A stretch of DNA of 44,079 bases from Acidobacteriota bacterium (GCA_022822745.1 JAJEAO010000096.1:1-44079); one strand, 5' to 3'. Shown: positions 32,971 through 43,100, counted from the first letter of the stretch. Notes: generated from the sequence alone by a model not told the origin. Made by a program: numbers and translations.

Positions 32971-33720
32971 CTACGACGGAACCCGCCGGGGGCCGTCTCC
33001 ATCCCTCCGGCGAGGAGTGGCCCCCGGACCTTCAGCCGAAGGGGGTGAGGTTCCACGGGCGCCCGCACTCCGGGAAAGGGTGCGGCCCGACCGGTGGCCG
33101 AAGCGGGCCGTCTGGATGGCGATCGCTCTCCGAACCCGTTCGGGCCGGGTCGCTCCCGGTGGGCCCCAGAGCGTGGGCTGCTGTCCCGTGGCTTCGAGCA
33201 GCCGGTCGAGCAGGCGCGCGTGGGACTCCACGCGAGAGTCGCGCGGGTCGGGGCCGGACAGGATGATGTGGCCCACGAACGGCGGATCGGTCCCGACCTC
33301 CGCGGCTTCGGCGAGCGCCTGGGCCACCAGCAGGAACCGGTGACAGTGGAGGGGATCCCGTTCGGCGCAGAGAAGCGCGATGCGATACCCCTCGCTCCCC
33401 CGCAGCACCCTGTCGAGCCCCTCGGCGAAGGTCGGTTTCCGACGAAGGCGGTCGAACCGGATGCGGCCGTCCGCGCCGTAGTCGGCTGGATCGTCCGACC
33501 GGCCGCCGAGCTCCCGACCCAGGAAGACGTACTGGATGCCCCGGTCGCGAAGGCTTCGTCCGAGCGCCTGGCGGCGGAACTGCGGACATCGGCGGCTGTA
33601 CGGCGCCGAACGCACATCGGCGACGGCAGTCACCTCGTGGCGCTTCAGCAGCTCGACGAAGTCCCCGATGGAGTGGGTGGAATGGCCGACTGTCAGGACG
33701 ACCCGGCGTCCCGCGTTCAT
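32971..33720 (-). CDS. DUF488 family protein
   Basis: The 249-residue protein has the DUF488 signatures: LTVGHSTHSIGDFVELLKRH at the N-terminus, VADVRSAPYSRRCPQF, and CAERDPLHCHR near residue 125 with conserved Cys and His. Function of the family is unknown. The last 60 residues are Arg/Gly/Pro-rich and not conserved. The ATG at 33718-33720 was preferred; a GTG 12 bp upstream is possible. It is convergent with the symporter, with only 5 bp between the stops. Confidence 0.87.
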   Translation of the reverse strand: MNAGRRVVLTVGHSTHSIGDFVELLKRHEVTAVADVRSAPYSRRCPQFRRQALGRSLRDRGIQYVFLGRELGGRSDDPADYGADGRIRFDRLRRKPTFAEGLDRVLRGSEGYRIALLCAERDPLHCHRFLLVAQALAEAAEVGTDPPFVGHIILSGPDPRDSRVESHARLLDRLLEATGQQPTLWGPPGATRPERVRRAIAIQTARFGHRSGRTLSRSAGARGTSPPSAEGPGATPRRRDGDGPRRVPS

Positions 33721-33911
33721 CCCCTGCCCCACCCCGCCCGGGGGATCGCCGGATCGAGCCCGCGCGCGATGTCCTCAAACGGTCTCTCTGACAGGATCGG
33801 CAACCAGGAAGAGCAGTTCGCCGGGCCGGCCAGCGCTCTCCGGGTCCCCCACGCGACGGCGGGGACCGGGACATCGCTATGGCGCCCGGCGCAACGAGGA
33901 GCCGAAATCGC

Positions 33912-35075
33912 ATGAGAACCACTCCCATAGCGTGCGCCGCAGCCATCCTCCTGGCCGCGTGCGACGACCGAGCCGCGCCCACCCCGGCGACTGCCCCCGC
34001 CCCCGTCGCCGCGGCCGACCCGATGCCGGCGAACGTCGGCTTCCTGGTCTCCGGCGATCGGACGTACGCGAACGGCGGCATGATCGCGGTGGACGAAGCC
34101 AACGCGCGTGGCGGGCTGCTGGGTCGTTCCGTCGAACTGATCGTCCGGATGGGGCTGGAGGACGCGGCCGCGGCGGTGGCAGCGGCCGAAACCATGATCC
34201 TCGACTTCGACGCGGTCGCCCTGATCGGCCCGAACCGCTCGGCCCACGCGATCGAGGTGGGGGCGGTCGCCGAGCGTCACGGCGTGCCGATGATCACGAC
34301 GGCGGCCACGAACCCGGGCGTGACCGGGGCGGGCGAGCTGGTCTTCATGGCGGCGTTCACCGACCGGTTCCAGGGGCGGGTCATGGCCGACTTCGCGTTC
34401 GACTCCCTCGGAGCGACGAGCGCTGCGGTTCTCACCGAGCGCGGGGAGGTGTACAGCGAGGGCATCGGGGAATTCTTCGTGGACCGCTTCCGCAGCCTGG
34501 GCGGCGTGATCGCCTTCGACGAGTCCTACGAGCGCGGGCAGACCGACTTCACCCTAGAGTCGAGGAGCATGGCGGCTGCGGCGCCGGCGGTGGTGTTCAT
34601 CCCGAGCTGGGAAGACGAGGTCGCGCTCCTGACCGAGCAGGCGCGGGCGCTCCCGCTCCTCGACGCGGACGGCGAACCGACGGTGTTCCTGGGGGCCGAC
34701 GCCTGGGACAATCCGACCATTCTGGAAGAGGGGATCCCCGCCGTGGAGGGCAGCTTCTTCAGCACGCATTTCTCGCCCGACTCCGACGACCCGACGGCGC
34801 GGGCCTTCGTGGAGACCTATCGGGCGCGGTACGGGATCACGCCTGTGGGCGGCGACGCCGTGAGCTACGACGCCGTCCGGCTGTTTCTGGAGGCAGCGAC
34901 CCGGGCGGGCAGCCTCGATGCTGAGGCGGTCCGGCGGGAGATCCTGGCCACCGAGAACTACGCGGGCGCCACGCACATCTCGCACTACGACGATCTTCGG
35001 CACCCGACCAAGAGCGCCGTCATCCTGACGATCGTGGACGGCATGAAGAGTTTCCATCAGCAGGTGGATCCGTAG
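33912..35075 (+). CDS. LivJ-like ABC substrate-binding lipoprotein
   Basis: The 387-residue protein has a short lipoprotein signal (ILLAAC, Cys near 17) and then the type I periplasmic-binding fold of branched-chain amino acid/amide receptors: NVGFLVSGDRTYANGGMIAVDEANARGG, ALIGPNRSAHAIEVGAVAE, VPMITTAATNP, then ERGEVYSEGIGEFF and PTVFLGADAWDNPTI. Permease and ATPase genes are not adjacent, so it may be an orphan receptor or serve a transporter elsewhere. GAGGAG lies about 11 bases before the ATG at 33912. Confidence 0.88.
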   Translation: MRTTPIACAAAILLAACDDRAAPTPATAPAPVAAADPMPANVGFLVSGDRTYANGGMIAVDEANARGGLLGRSVELIVRMGLEDAAAAVAAAETMILDFDAVALIGPNRSAHAIEVGAVAERHGVPMITTAATNPGVTGAGELVFMAAFTDRFQGRVMADFAFDSLGATSAAVLTERGEVYSEGIGEFFVDRFRSLGGVIAFDESYERGQTDFTLESRSMAAAAPAVVFIPSWEDEVALLTEQARALPLLDADGEPTVFLGADAWDNPTILEEGIPAVEGSFFSTHFSPDSDDPTARAFVETYRARYGITPVGGDAVSYDAVRLFLEAATRAGSLDAEAVRREILATENYAGATHISHYDDLRHPTKSAVILTIVDGMKSFHQQVDP

Positions 35076-35168
35076 AGAGGCTCCGACCTCTCCAGCCGCT
35101 CGCGCGACGCGCACCGCACCGGAGGAACTCCCGGCCAGGGGCCCCCGCCGAGGCTATGATGAGCCGCC

Positions 35169-35330
35169 ATGGATCCCAGTTCCGAGATGTGGCTGGCGAC
35201 CGTCTCCATCGTGGTCGCCATCGTGGTTTCGCACACCTTCCTGTACCGCGAACTCGCCGCCGTGCGCGAGCGCCTCGCGAAGCTCGAAGGCGCCCTCGAG
35301 GGCTTCTTCGCCCGAGAGCGCGCGCCGTAA
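35169..35330 (+). CDS. 53-residue single-helix membrane protein
   Basis: The short frame ATG 35169 to TAA 35328-35330 encodes a polar start (MDPSSEMW), one hydrophobic helix (LATVSIVVAIVVSHTFLY) and a coiled-coil-like tail (ELAAVRERLAKLEGALEGFF). The composition is typical of a real small membrane protein and the GC third-position pattern agrees with neighbouring genes. It is 93 bp after the binding-protein gene on the same strand. Function unknown. Confidence 0.55.
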   Translation: MDPSSEMWLATVSIVVAIVVSHTFLYRELAAVRERLAKLEGALEGFFARERAP

Positions 35331-35508
35331 CGCGGATTCTCCAGAGGACGGCCGGGGGCGACGGAAGTCCAGGAACGGCGCCTGACGGGCGGCATGGGTC
35401 GGCGCTCCAGCGACTCCGACGCCTCCGGAAGCTCACGGGGCGGACCGTTCCGGGATCCGTGGAATCCGCGTGGGCGCGCCGTTCCCAGCGGATCAGTTCC
35501 CCGGAGGG

Positions 35509-36687
35509 TCAGTTCATTGCGGCGAGCACCTTCGCGATGAACTCCGAAACCGCCCCACCCTGGATCCAGCGAACGACCACGACCAGGTCGTTTTCCCAGT
35601 CCACATAGACGATGTTGCTCCCGGCGCCGCGGAAGGTGACGGCGGTGTCGGGAGCGGCCGGGATGGACTTCACCATCTCGCCGCTCCGTTCCACCGGGCC
35701 GTTCAGGAACCAGTTCATGTAACCGTAGGACGGATTGACATCGCCCGGCGTCCGCGCCATCGCGATCCACTCCTCGGAGATGAGCTGCTCGCCTTCCCAC
35801 TTGCCGCCCCGAAGGAACAGCAGCCCGAAGCGGGCGAGGTCGCGCGCGCTGATGTGCATGCCCCCGCCCCAGTGGCCGCCGCCGCTGACCGACTGCACCT
35901 CGCGTCCGTCGATCATCACCCACGAGTTCTCGTAACCGTGCCATCGCCAGCGGTTCGAGGCGCCGATCGGATTCATGATCCTCTTCCGCAGCACGACCGG
36001 CAGGGGATCGCGCACGACATGGAGCGCGGCCAGCCCGAGCAGGTTCACCCGGACATCGTTGTACTTGTAGAACGCGCCGGGTTCATGCATCGGACGGTCC
36101 GGATACTCGAAAGGGTGGTCTCCCACCGGACGGTCGGCCCAGTCGGGCTTCCCGAAGAGGGTTCCCTGCCAGTCGCTGGTCTGGCGGAGCAGGTGATCCC
36201 AGGTGATCGAATCGTTGTGCTCTGAACCGAAGAGTTCGTCGTCGGGCATGTACGGCCCCACTCGGTCGTCCACGGAAGCGATCAGGCCCTCGTCCCAGAG
36301 CAGCCCCACGGTCGTGGAGAGGAACGTCTTCGAGACGCTGAAGGTCATGTCCACCTTGTGGACCGGGCCCCATTCCCGGACGATCTCCCCGCCTCGCACG
36401 ACGATGCCGCTGAGCGGCCCCCGAACCGTCGTCGGCCCGACGCGGCTCCCGAACGGCTCGCTGCCGAACGTGAGTTCGTGGTTCAGCGCCAGGTCGCGGG
36501 GAGCGTTCGATTCGGACGCCACCGCGAACGCGACCGCCTCCTCGAGCGCCTCGGCGTCGAAACCGGCCTCCGCCGGAGTCCGGGTCCGCCAGTCATGGCG
36601 CTCCGGAAAGTAGGGCGTCTGCGCCCAGCTCGCCGCGGCGCACGCCAGCGTCAGGACGGCCGCGAAGGCCGCGGTTCGCCGGTTCAT
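35509..36687 (-). CDS. Secreted beta-lactamase-fold serine hydrolase
   Basis: The 392-residue protein has a signal peptide (about 5-23) and the class C beta-lactamase/esterase fold. The nucleophile motif is SVSK (SxxK) at about residue 117, the Tyr motif is KYNDVR (YxN), and GGGHWGGGMHISARDLARFGLLFL resembles the core of transpeptidase-like hydrolases. Such proteins hydrolyse esters, D-amino-acid peptides or related substrates outside the cell; antibiotic resistance should not be assumed. The ATG at 36685-36687 has GAGGA at suitable distance; an in-frame ATG 9 bp upstream lacks one. Confidence 0.85.
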   Translation of the reverse strand: MNRRTAAFAAVLTLACAAASWAQTPYFPERHDWRTRTPAEAGFDAEALEEAVAFAVASESNAPRDLALNHELTFGSEPFGSRVGPTTVRGPLSGIVVRGGEIVREWGPVHKVDMTFSVSKTFLSTTVGLLWDEGLIASVDDRVGPYMPDDELFGSEHNDSITWDHLLRQTSDWQGTLFGKPDWADRPVGDHPFEYPDRPMHEPGAFYKYNDVRVNLLGLAALHVVRDPLPVVLRKRIMNPIGASNRWRWHGYENSWVMIDGREVQSVSGGGHWGGGMHISARDLARFGLLFLRGGKWEGEQLISEEWIAMARTPGDVNPSYGYMNWFLNGPVERSGEMVKSIPAAPDTAVTFRGAGSNIVYVDWENDLVVVVRWIQGGAVSEFIAKVLAAMN

Positions 36688-36777
36688 GGTCGTCATCCTC
36701 GTCTGTTCCCTTCCGGGGTCTCCGGAGTTCCTCCCGCGACCACCGAGGTCCGCGCCGTCCCGCGGAGCCTGCGGCCG

Positions 36778-37224
36778 TCAGCCGTCGGGTTCGATCTTCT
36801 GCCGGATCCGGCCGAAGAACTCCTGGCTCATCTTGCCCATCACCGGCTTCATGAGCCGTCCGGCCAGCATCGCGACCGTCCCGCGAACCGTCACGTCGGC
36901 CTTCCAGTCGAGAGCCGTGCCTTCCTCGACTTCGCGGAGTACGAGGTCGGCCATCCCGTCCACGTTGACTCCCGGCCCGCTGCCCCGGATGGACATCCGG
37001 GCCCGTCCCGGCTCTTCGAGCTCGACCCATTCGAGGCGGGTCTTCGCCCGGACCGCCGCCGCTCCCAGCTTCACGCCCCCGACGACTTCGAAGCGCCGGT
37101 TCGGCTCGATCGTCCGCATGGACTCGACGCCCGGCATGCACGACGCCACCAGGTCCGCATCGGTGACGCTCCTCCAGACCTCCGCCCGGGGGAGGCGGAT
37201 GAGCTCGGTTCCGCGGATTTCCAT
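36778..37224 (-). CDS. CoxG-like SRPBCC protein
   Basis: The 148-residue protein is a CoxG/SRPBCC-family member: MEIRGTELIRLPRAEVW, DLVASCMPGVESM and the C-terminal GRLMKPVMGKMSQEFFGRIRQKI segment. CoxG helps anchor or mature carbon monoxide dehydrogenase at the membrane in carboxidotrophs. Here it sits about 30 kb from the cox genes next to unrelated transport genes, so it may serve the form II enzyme at 3624-6506 or another Mo-hydroxylase. ATG at 37222-37224. Confidence 0.88.
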   Translation of the reverse strand: MEIRGTELIRLPRAEVWRSVTDADLVASCMPGVESMRTIEPNRRFEVVGGVKLGAAAVRAKTRLEWVELEEPGRARMSIRGSGPGVNVDGMADLVLREVEEGTALDWKADVTVRGTVAMLAGRLMKPVMGKMSQEFFGRIRQKIEPDG

Positions 37225-37279
37225 GAGCCGATTCTACCGGCGGGGGGCGCGCCGGCTTATTGTTCCGCCTGCCACCGCC

Positions 37280-39670
37280 ATGACCAGAACCTCCCGCTTC
37301 CTCCACTTCCCCGCGCTCGCCGCGGCCCTGATGTTCGCCGCCGCCTCCGCGCCGGCGCTCGCGTCCTCCGAGCTCGTCGGCGAGGTCGTCAGCCCCGAGG
37401 GGGGCGGCGTTGCCGGCGCCGAGGTCGTGATCACGCTCGCCGACGGGACGACGCGAACGACGACCAGCGAAGCCGCCGGTCTGTTCCGCTTCGACACCCT
37501 GCCCGAAGGCACCCACCGGCTCACCGTGCGCGGGACGGGATTCGCCGAGCGCAACGTCGAGATCGAAGTCGGCGCCGAGGGCGAAGTGCGCATCCGGATC
37601 CCGGTCGCGCTCGCCTTTGCCGAAGCGGTCACGGTCACCGGCCAGATCCAGGAGCGCGCGCTGCGGGACGAGCCCGGGAGCGTCTCCGTCGTGGATCGGG
37701 ATCGGCTCGCCACCGCAACCGATACCGATCTGTATGCGCTCGTCGAGACGATCCCCAACCTGAACTCCTCCTCGGATCGCCGCGGCTTCTCGATCCGGGG
37801 GATCAGCCAGGGCGGCTTCGGCGGCGGCAGCGGCCTCCTCGTGACCACGGTCGTGGACGGCGCCGCGGTCCAGGGCTACCATGGGACGTTCTTCGGGCCC
37901 TACAGCACCTGGGATCTGGATCGGGTTGAGGTGTTCCGGGGACCGCAATCCACGCAGCAGGGACGAAACGCGCTCGCCGGAGCGGTCGTGCTCGAAAGCC
38001 GCGATCCGATCTACCGAACGGAGATCCTCGGGAGAGTCCGGGTCGGGAACGCCAGCGCGAGGCAGACCGCAGCCACCGTGAACCTGCCGCTCATCGCGAA
38101 TCGGGCCGCGCTCCGCCTTTCCGTGGACCGGGAGGTGGACGACGGCTTCGTTTCGAACCCCACCCTGCGGGACGGCGCCTACGACTTCCGGGAAGCGCTC
38201 CACTTCCGCGCCAAGCTTCGTTTCGATCCCTCGGCGAGGTTCCGGGGGATGCTGACCTTCGCCCAGGGGGAAAATCGCGGCGGGGACTCCACGATCGGGG
38301 CGGCGGGCTTTCCCGAACAGCGTCTCAATCTCTCGGATCATCCCGCCGAGGACGGCTCGGACCACCGGATGGTGGCGCTCGATCTCGGCTACGAGCTGAC
38401 GCGCGCGCTGTCGCTGGAGAGCACGGCCACGCTCTACGACCACGACTACCGCCGCAGCGAGGATCTCGACCAGACCTTCCAGCCCGCCGGGGTCATTGAC
38501 TACTGGACCGACGACCGCTGGATGACCGGGGATCTCCGCCTGCGGGTGGACCCCGGCGGACGCGCTCGCGGCGTCATCGGGGTGTACGCCGCCGAGCTCG
38601 AGGACGACCTGAGAGTGGATGCGGCCGGGCCGGGCGAGCTCGGCGGACTGCCGCCCGGGTTCACGCTGACCTCCTTCTTCGAGATCGGGGAGAGCACCTC
38701 GAACGCCGCGATCTACGGCGAGTTCGACTTCGGACTCGACGCCAGCGAGGACTGGACCCTGACGCTCGGGGGCCGTTACGACCGGGAGAACCGCGAGACC
38801 CGGAACCTCCAGGGGCTCGAGTCCGATCCTCCCCTCCCGCCGGGCCTCCTCCCGCCGAACCAGCCGGAGCAGATCCTGCCGTCCGATTACGACGCCTTCC
38901 TGCCCAAGGCCGCCCTGACCCGCCGCTGGAACGACAGCGTCGCGACCTCGGTCAGTTGGCAGCGCGGCTACCGCGCCGGCGGCCGGTCGGTTGCCGTTCT
39001 CTCGGGAACCACGAACGACTTCGGACCGGAGTTCACCAGCAACTTCGAGTTCGCCCTGCGGACATTCGCTTCCGATCGGCGCTGGCGGCTCCGGGCGAAC
39101 GTGTTCCGCACCGACTGGACCGATCAGCAGGTGCGCGTTCTCACCGATCTGGGACTCCCGGTGGACACTCTCACCGTGAACGCGGGGGAATCCACCGTCT
39201 CCGGCGCCGAGATCGAGGCGGGCATCTTCCCGTTCCGGAGGCTCGAGTTCTACGGCGCCGCCGGACTGCTCGAAACCCGCTTCGACTCCTTCCGGGACAA
39301 CGACCGCGACTTCACCGGCAACGAGTTTCCCTATGCCCCCTCCTGGTCGGCGATGGCCGGCGTGTCCTGGCGCACGCCCGAGGACGGCGAGTTCGGCGGA
39401 TCCTGGAGTGGCCGGCTGGAGGTCACGGCGCAGCCGGAGAGTTTCGCCACCGCTGCGAACAACCCGGACTTCGTGGCGGAGGCGCGGACCCTCGTGAACG
39501 CTCGGGTGGGCTACCGCCTCGGCCGGGTGGGCGTGTTCGCCTTCGGACGCAACCTTCTCGATGAGGCCTACCTGCTGCAGACGTGGGACTCCTCAATCCC
39601 CGGATTCGGACGCCTCGGACGCGCCGGGGATCCCCGCGCCGTCGGGGTCGAACTCGACTTCGCGTTCTGA
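37280..39670 (+). CDS. TonB-dependent outer-membrane receptor
   Basis: The 796-residue receptor has, in order, a signal peptide, a carboxypeptidase-regulatory-like domain (about 30-110, with LVGEVVSPEGGGVAGAEVVI and LPEGTHRLTVRGTGF), a plug domain (about 120-230, with GFSIRGISQGG, VDRVEVFRGPQSTQQGRNALAGAV type sequence) and a beta-barrel ending in the terminal Phe (VGVELDFAF). It should import a large or scarce ligand with energy from TonB-ExbB-ExbD. The N-terminal regulatory-like domain is typical of Acidobacteriota and Bacteroidota receptors. Ligand unknown. It is divergent from the CoxG-like gene with a 55-bp gap. Confidence 0.92.
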   Translation: MTRTSRFLHFPALAAALMFAAASAPALASSELVGEVVSPEGGGVAGAEVVITLADGTTRTTTSEAAGLFRFDTLPEGTHRLTVRGTGFAERNVEIEVGAEGEVRIRIPVALAFAEAVTVTGQIQERALRDEPGSVSVVDRDRLATATDTDLYALVETIPNLNSSSDRRGFSIRGISQGGFGGGSGLLVTTVVDGAAVQGYHGTFFGPYSTWDLDRVEVFRGPQSTQQGRNALAGAVVLESRDPIYRTEILGRVRVGNASARQTAATVNLPLIANRAALRLSVDREVDDGFVSNPTLRDGAYDFREALHFRAKLRFDPSARFRGMLTFAQGENRGGDSTIGAAGFPEQRLNLSDHPAEDGSDHRMVALDLGYELTRALSLESTATLYDHDYRRSEDLDQTFQPAGVIDYWTDDRWMTGDLRLRVDPGGRARGVIGVYAAELEDDLRVDAAGPGELGGLPPGFTLTSFFEIGESTSNAAIYGEFDFGLDASEDWTLTLGGRYDRENRETRNLQGLESDPPLPPGLLPPNQPEQILPSDYDAFLPKAALTRRWNDSVATSVSWQRGYRAGGRSVAVLSGTTNDFGPEFTSNFEFALRTFASDRRWRLRANVFRTDWTDQQVRVLTDLGLPVDTLTVNAGESTVSGAEIEAGIFPFRRLEFYGAAGLLETRFDSFRDNDRDFTGNEFPYAPSWSAMAGVSWRTPEDGEFGGSWSGRLEVTAQPESFATAANNPDFVAEARTLVNARVGYRLGRVGVFAFGRNLLDEAYLLQTWDSSIPGFGRLGRAGDPRAVGVELDFAF

Positions 39671-39695
39671 ACCACCGGTTTCCGCATCCCTCGAC

Positions 39696-40205
39696 GTGAC
39701 GACAGCCGTGACGGGCCGCGGGGGCCGCATCTGCGGATGGCGGGAGTGGGTCGCGCTGCCCGAGCTGGGCATCCCGCGGATCAAGGCGAAGCTGGACACC
39801 GGAGCTCGCACTTCCGCCCTTCACGCCTGGGATCCGGAAGTCACTTCCGGAGACGCGGGAAAGCGCATCCGGTTTTCGGCGTACCGGCGCCACGGCGGCG
39901 AAGAGACCGTGATCCGCTGCGAGGCGCCGGTGACCGACCGGCGCTGGATCACGAATTCCGGCGGTGGCCGCGAACAGCGCTACGTCATCGCCACGACGCT
40001 CGCGCTCGGGTCCGCGTCGTGGACCATCGAGCTGACGCTGGCGGATCGGACCGCCATGGGATTCCGGATGCTGCTCGGGCGCGAGGCGCTGCGAGGGCGG
40101 ATCGTGGTGGACCCGTCGGCCTCGTTTCGAACCGGGCGCCCGCCGGTTGCCGCCTCGACCCGGTCCGGGAAACGCCGGACTGCGAGATCACGGAGCGCGC
40201 CATGA
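39696..40205 (+). CDS. RimK-associated retropepsin-like protease (RimB type)
   Basis: The 169-residue protein resembles the family long annotated as ATP-dependent zinc protease: [31 protein letters not shown] with the aspartic-protease-like DTGA motif near residue 38, and [17 protein letters not shown] near 130. In characterised systems RimB trims the poly-glutamate tails RimK adds to ribosomal protein S6. The stop overlaps the rimK start (ATGA). The start is uncertain: GTG at 39696 or GTG at 39708, with no clear ribosome site. Confidence 0.87.
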   Translation: MTTAVTGRGGRICGWREWVALPELGIPRIKAKLDTGARTSALHAWDPEVTSGDAGKRIRFSAYRRHGGEETVIRCEAPVTDRRWITNSGGGREQRYVIATTLALGSASWTIELTLADRTAMGFRMLLGREALRGRIVVDPSASFRTGRPPVAASTRSGKRRTARSRSAP

Positions 40206-41107
40206 GGATCGCGATGCTGGCCCGGAACCCGGACCTCTACTCCCACCGGCGCCTCGTGGAACAGGCGGAGGCGAGGGGACACGAGATCCACGTCATCAAC
40301 ACGACGCAGTGCTACATGAACATCACCGCGCACCGGCCGCAAGTGAAGTACAAGGGAGCAACGCTCACCGGGTACGACGCCGTGATTCCCCGAATCGGCG
40401 CCTCGATCACGTTCTACGGTCTGGCGATCCTTCGGCAGTTCGAGATGATGGGCGTCTGGCCGCTCAACGAATCGGTGGCGATCGGTCGGTCGCGCGACAA
40501 GCTGCGCTCGCTCCAGGTGCTCTCCCGCGCGGGTCTCGGGTTGCCCGTCACCGGCTTCGCCCGGAGCGCGAAGCAGGCGGAAGAGATGATTCGGATGGTC
40601 AAGGGGCCTCCGGTCGTGATCAAGCTGCTCGAGGGAACGCAGGGCATCGGCGTCGTCCTCGGCGAGACCATGGCCTCGGCGAAGAGCGTGTACGAGGCGT
40701 TTCGCGGCGCCAACGTGAACATCATGGTGCAGGAGTTCATTCGGGAAGCCCGAGGAACCGACATTCGGGCGTTCGTGATCGGCAAGCGGGTCGTGGGGGC
40801 GATCATGCGGCAGGGATCTCCGGACGACTTCCGCTCCAACCTCCACCGCGGCGGCATCGCCCGCCCGGTGAAGATCACTCCGGAGGAACGCTTGACGGCC
40901 TCGCGGGCGGCGTCCGTGCTCGGACTCAACGTGGCGGGCGTGGATTTCCTGCGTTCCGACCACGGCCCGGTCATCATGGAGGTGAATTCGAGTCCCGGGC
41001 TCGAGGGGATCGAGAACGCCACCGGCCAGGACATCGCCGGCCGGATCATCCGGTTCATGGAGACCAACGCCCGCCCGTCGAGAACCCGGACCCGGGGAAA
41101 GGGATAG
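40202..41107 (+). CDS. rimK: RimK-type ATP-grasp glutamate ligase
   Basis: The 301-residue protein is a full-length Rim[28 protein letters not shown] at the N-terminus, [22 protein letters not shown], the ATP-grasp segment [35 protein letters not shown], and [13 protein letters not shown] with metal-binding Glu and Asn. It ligates glutamates to the C-terminus of ribosomal protein S6 in well-studied bacteria. It is coupled to the RimB-type gene by a 4-bp overlap. Confidence 0.95.
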   Translation: MRIAMLARNPDLYSHRRLVEQAEARGHEIHVINTTQCYMNITAHRPQVKYKGATLTGYDAVIPRIGASITFYGLAILRQFEMMGVWPLNESVAIGRSRDKLRSLQVLSRAGLGLPVTGFARSAKQAEEMIRMVKGPPVVIKLLEGTQGIGVVLGETMASAKSVYEAFRGANVNIMVQEFIREARGTDIRAFVIGKRVVGAIMRQGSPDDFRSNLHRGGIARPVKITPEERLTASRAASVLGLNVAGVDFLRSDHGPVIMEVNSSPGLEGIENATGQDIAGRIIRFMETNARPSRTRTRGKG

Positions 41108-41195
41108 TCGAGTCCCGGCCGCCTTCCGCGGGGCGGGCCCGGATCGGCGAGAGAGGCCGAAGGGACGCCGAATCGCTCCGGTTACCTCGAACGGA

Positions 41196-42977
41196 TCATC
41201 CGAGCGGCCAGAACACCGGGATCAGCCACACCGAGATTCCGAAGAAGAGGATCTTGAGCGGAGCGCCGAACAGCAGGAAGTCCTGGAAACGGTAGCCGCC
41301 GGGGCCGAACACCATCGCATTCGTCTGGTAGCCCATGGGCGTCAGGAAGCTGGCGGAGGCGGCGAACGCGACGGCCATCAGGAACGGCTTCGGCGGCACC
41401 CCGAGGGCGGCGGCCGCCGAGGCCGCGATCGGCACCATGAGGACGGCGGTCGAATTGTTCGAGACGATCTCGGACAGCAGCGCGGTCACCAGGTAGATCA
41501 GCGCCAGAACCCCGATCGGTCCCAGGTCGCCGCCCACCGTGGCGATGGCGTCGCCGATCATGTCGGTGAGCCCGGTATTCGTCATGGCGATTCCGAGCGG
41601 GAGGATGCCGACCAGCAGGAAGATGACGCTCCAGTTGATCGCCTCGTAGGCCTGCTGAAGCGAGATCGCGCGCAGGACGACCATGGCGACCGCGCCGAGA
41701 AGCGCCGCCTTCAGAATGGACACGATTCCCAGGGCCGCGAGAGCGACCACGATGGGAATCACCGCAGCGCTGACCCACCACCGCCGGGGGAGGGTGAGAC
41801 GGAGCGGCACCTCCTGCAGCGGGACGAAGCCCTCCTGCTCGTAGAGCGCCTCGATGCGCGACCGCGGACCGAAGACGAGCAGCGTGTCCCAGTCGTGCAG
41901 GACGATGCGGGCGATCTTGTCGCGAATGGTCGCTCCGGTCCGGTTCAGGGCGAGGACGAAGCAGCCGAAGCGCTTGCGGAAGTCGAGGTCGCGCAGCGTG
42001 GATCCGGTGAGACCCGAGAGCGGCGAGAGCTGAATCTCCGCCACGAGACTGGCCTGGTCCGACAGTTCCCGGTCTCCGATCTTGACATCGGTCAGGAGGA
42101 GCAGGCCGAAGTGTTCGCGGAACCGGACGATGTCTTCGAACCGACCCCGGAGGATGAGAGTGTCGTCCGCCTCGATGGGTCGCGAACGCAGCTCGACCGC
42201 AATGCGTTCGTCGCCGCGCAGGATCTCGAGCACCGTCAGGCGGAAGCGGCGATTGACCTGCGTTTCGAGCACCGTTCGACCGACGAGGGGGCTGCCCGCG
42301 GGCACTTTCACCTCGGTCAGGAACGCGGAGAGGCGGTACTTGTCGGTCAGCTTCGAGGTGGTCGCCCGCGGCTTGAGGAAGCGCATCGGGACCAGCACGA
42401 CGTAGAGACCGCCGACGACGAGAAGAACGAGTCCGAGTCCGAGGAACTCGAAGACTCCGAAGGCCCCGTGACCGGCATCCTCCGACATCGAGCTCACGAG
42501 CAGGTTCGTCGAGGTCCCGATCAGGGTGCAGGTGCCCCCGATGATGCTGAGATAAGAGAGCGGGAGAAGGATGCGCGACGGGGAGACGCCGTAGTGCTTC
42601 GCGATCTGGATGCCCACGGGCATCAGGATGGCCAGGGCCGCCGTGTTGTTCACGAACGCCGACAGCGCCCCGCAGACGAAAATGAGGGCGATCGCGGCAA
42701 GCCAGTGGCTGTGTCCGGCCAGGCGCGAGAGGCGGTGCCCGAAGCGGTCGATCAGCCCCGTGTGCGTCAGCCCGTAGCTCAGGACGAACATCATCATCAC
42801 CGTGATGACGGCTTCGTTGCTGAACCCGGCGATCGCCTCCCGCGGCGTCACCAGGCCGAACAGCAGCACCAGGCCGAGGCTGGTGAAGGCGACCGCGTCG
42901 ATCGGCAGCCATTCGAAGGCGAAAGCCAGGAATGTGAAGACGATGATCCCGATCAGGATCGCGACGCTGGCGTCCAT
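41196..42977 (-). CDS. SLC13-family transporter with two TrkA-C domains
   Basis: The 593-residue membrane protein of the DASS/SLC13 group has two halves of membrane helices, each with a hairpin motif: AFVNNTAALAILMPV (about 107-121) and EIVSNNSTAVLMVPI (about 508-522). Between them are two TrkA-C/RCK-C domains (about 215-300 and 310-390), the layout of SAC1/YbhI-type transporters. Substrates are divalent anions such as sulfate or dicarboxylates, coupled to Na+ or H+; the exact ion cannot be read from sequence. ATG at 42975-42977. Convergent with rimK. Confidence 0.9.
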   Translation of the reverse strand: MDASVAILIGIIVFTFLAFAFEWLPIDAVAFTSLGLVLLFGLVTPREAIAGFSNEAVITVMMMFVLSYGLTHTGLIDRFGHRLSRLAGHSHWLAAIALIFVCGALSAFVNNTAALAILMPVGIQIAKHYGVSPSRILLPLSYLSIIGGTCTLIGTSTNLLVSSMSEDAGHGAFGVFEFLGLGLVLLVVGGLYVVLVPMRFLKPRATTSKLTDKYRLSAFLTEVKVPAGSPLVGRTVLETQVNRRFRLTVLEILRGDERIAVELRSRPIEADDTLILRGRFEDIVRFREHFGLLLLTDVKIGDRELSDQASLVAEIQLSPLSGLTGSTLRDLDFRKRFGCFVLALNRTGATIRDKIARIVLHDWDTLLVFGPRSRIEALYEQEGFVPLQEVPLRLTLPRRWWVSAAVIPIVVALAALGIVSILKAALLGAVAMVVLRAISLQQAYEAINWSVIFLLVGILPLGIAMTNTGLTDMIGDAIATVGGDLGPIGVLALIYLVTALLSEIVSNNSTAVLMVPIAASAAAALGVPPKPFLMAVAFAASASFLTPMGYQTNAMVFGPGGYRFQDFLLFGAPLKILFFGISVWLIPVFWPLG

Positions 42978-43100
42978 CGGATTCGCACCTCACCCCCGGG
43001 CGAAGGCCGGCGCTGCCGCCGGCCGGCCACCCCCGGCCAGCCCGGAGGATAGTCCAGCCGGACTGCGCAAGGCCGCGCCCGTTGGGTTAGTCGCGCGGAC

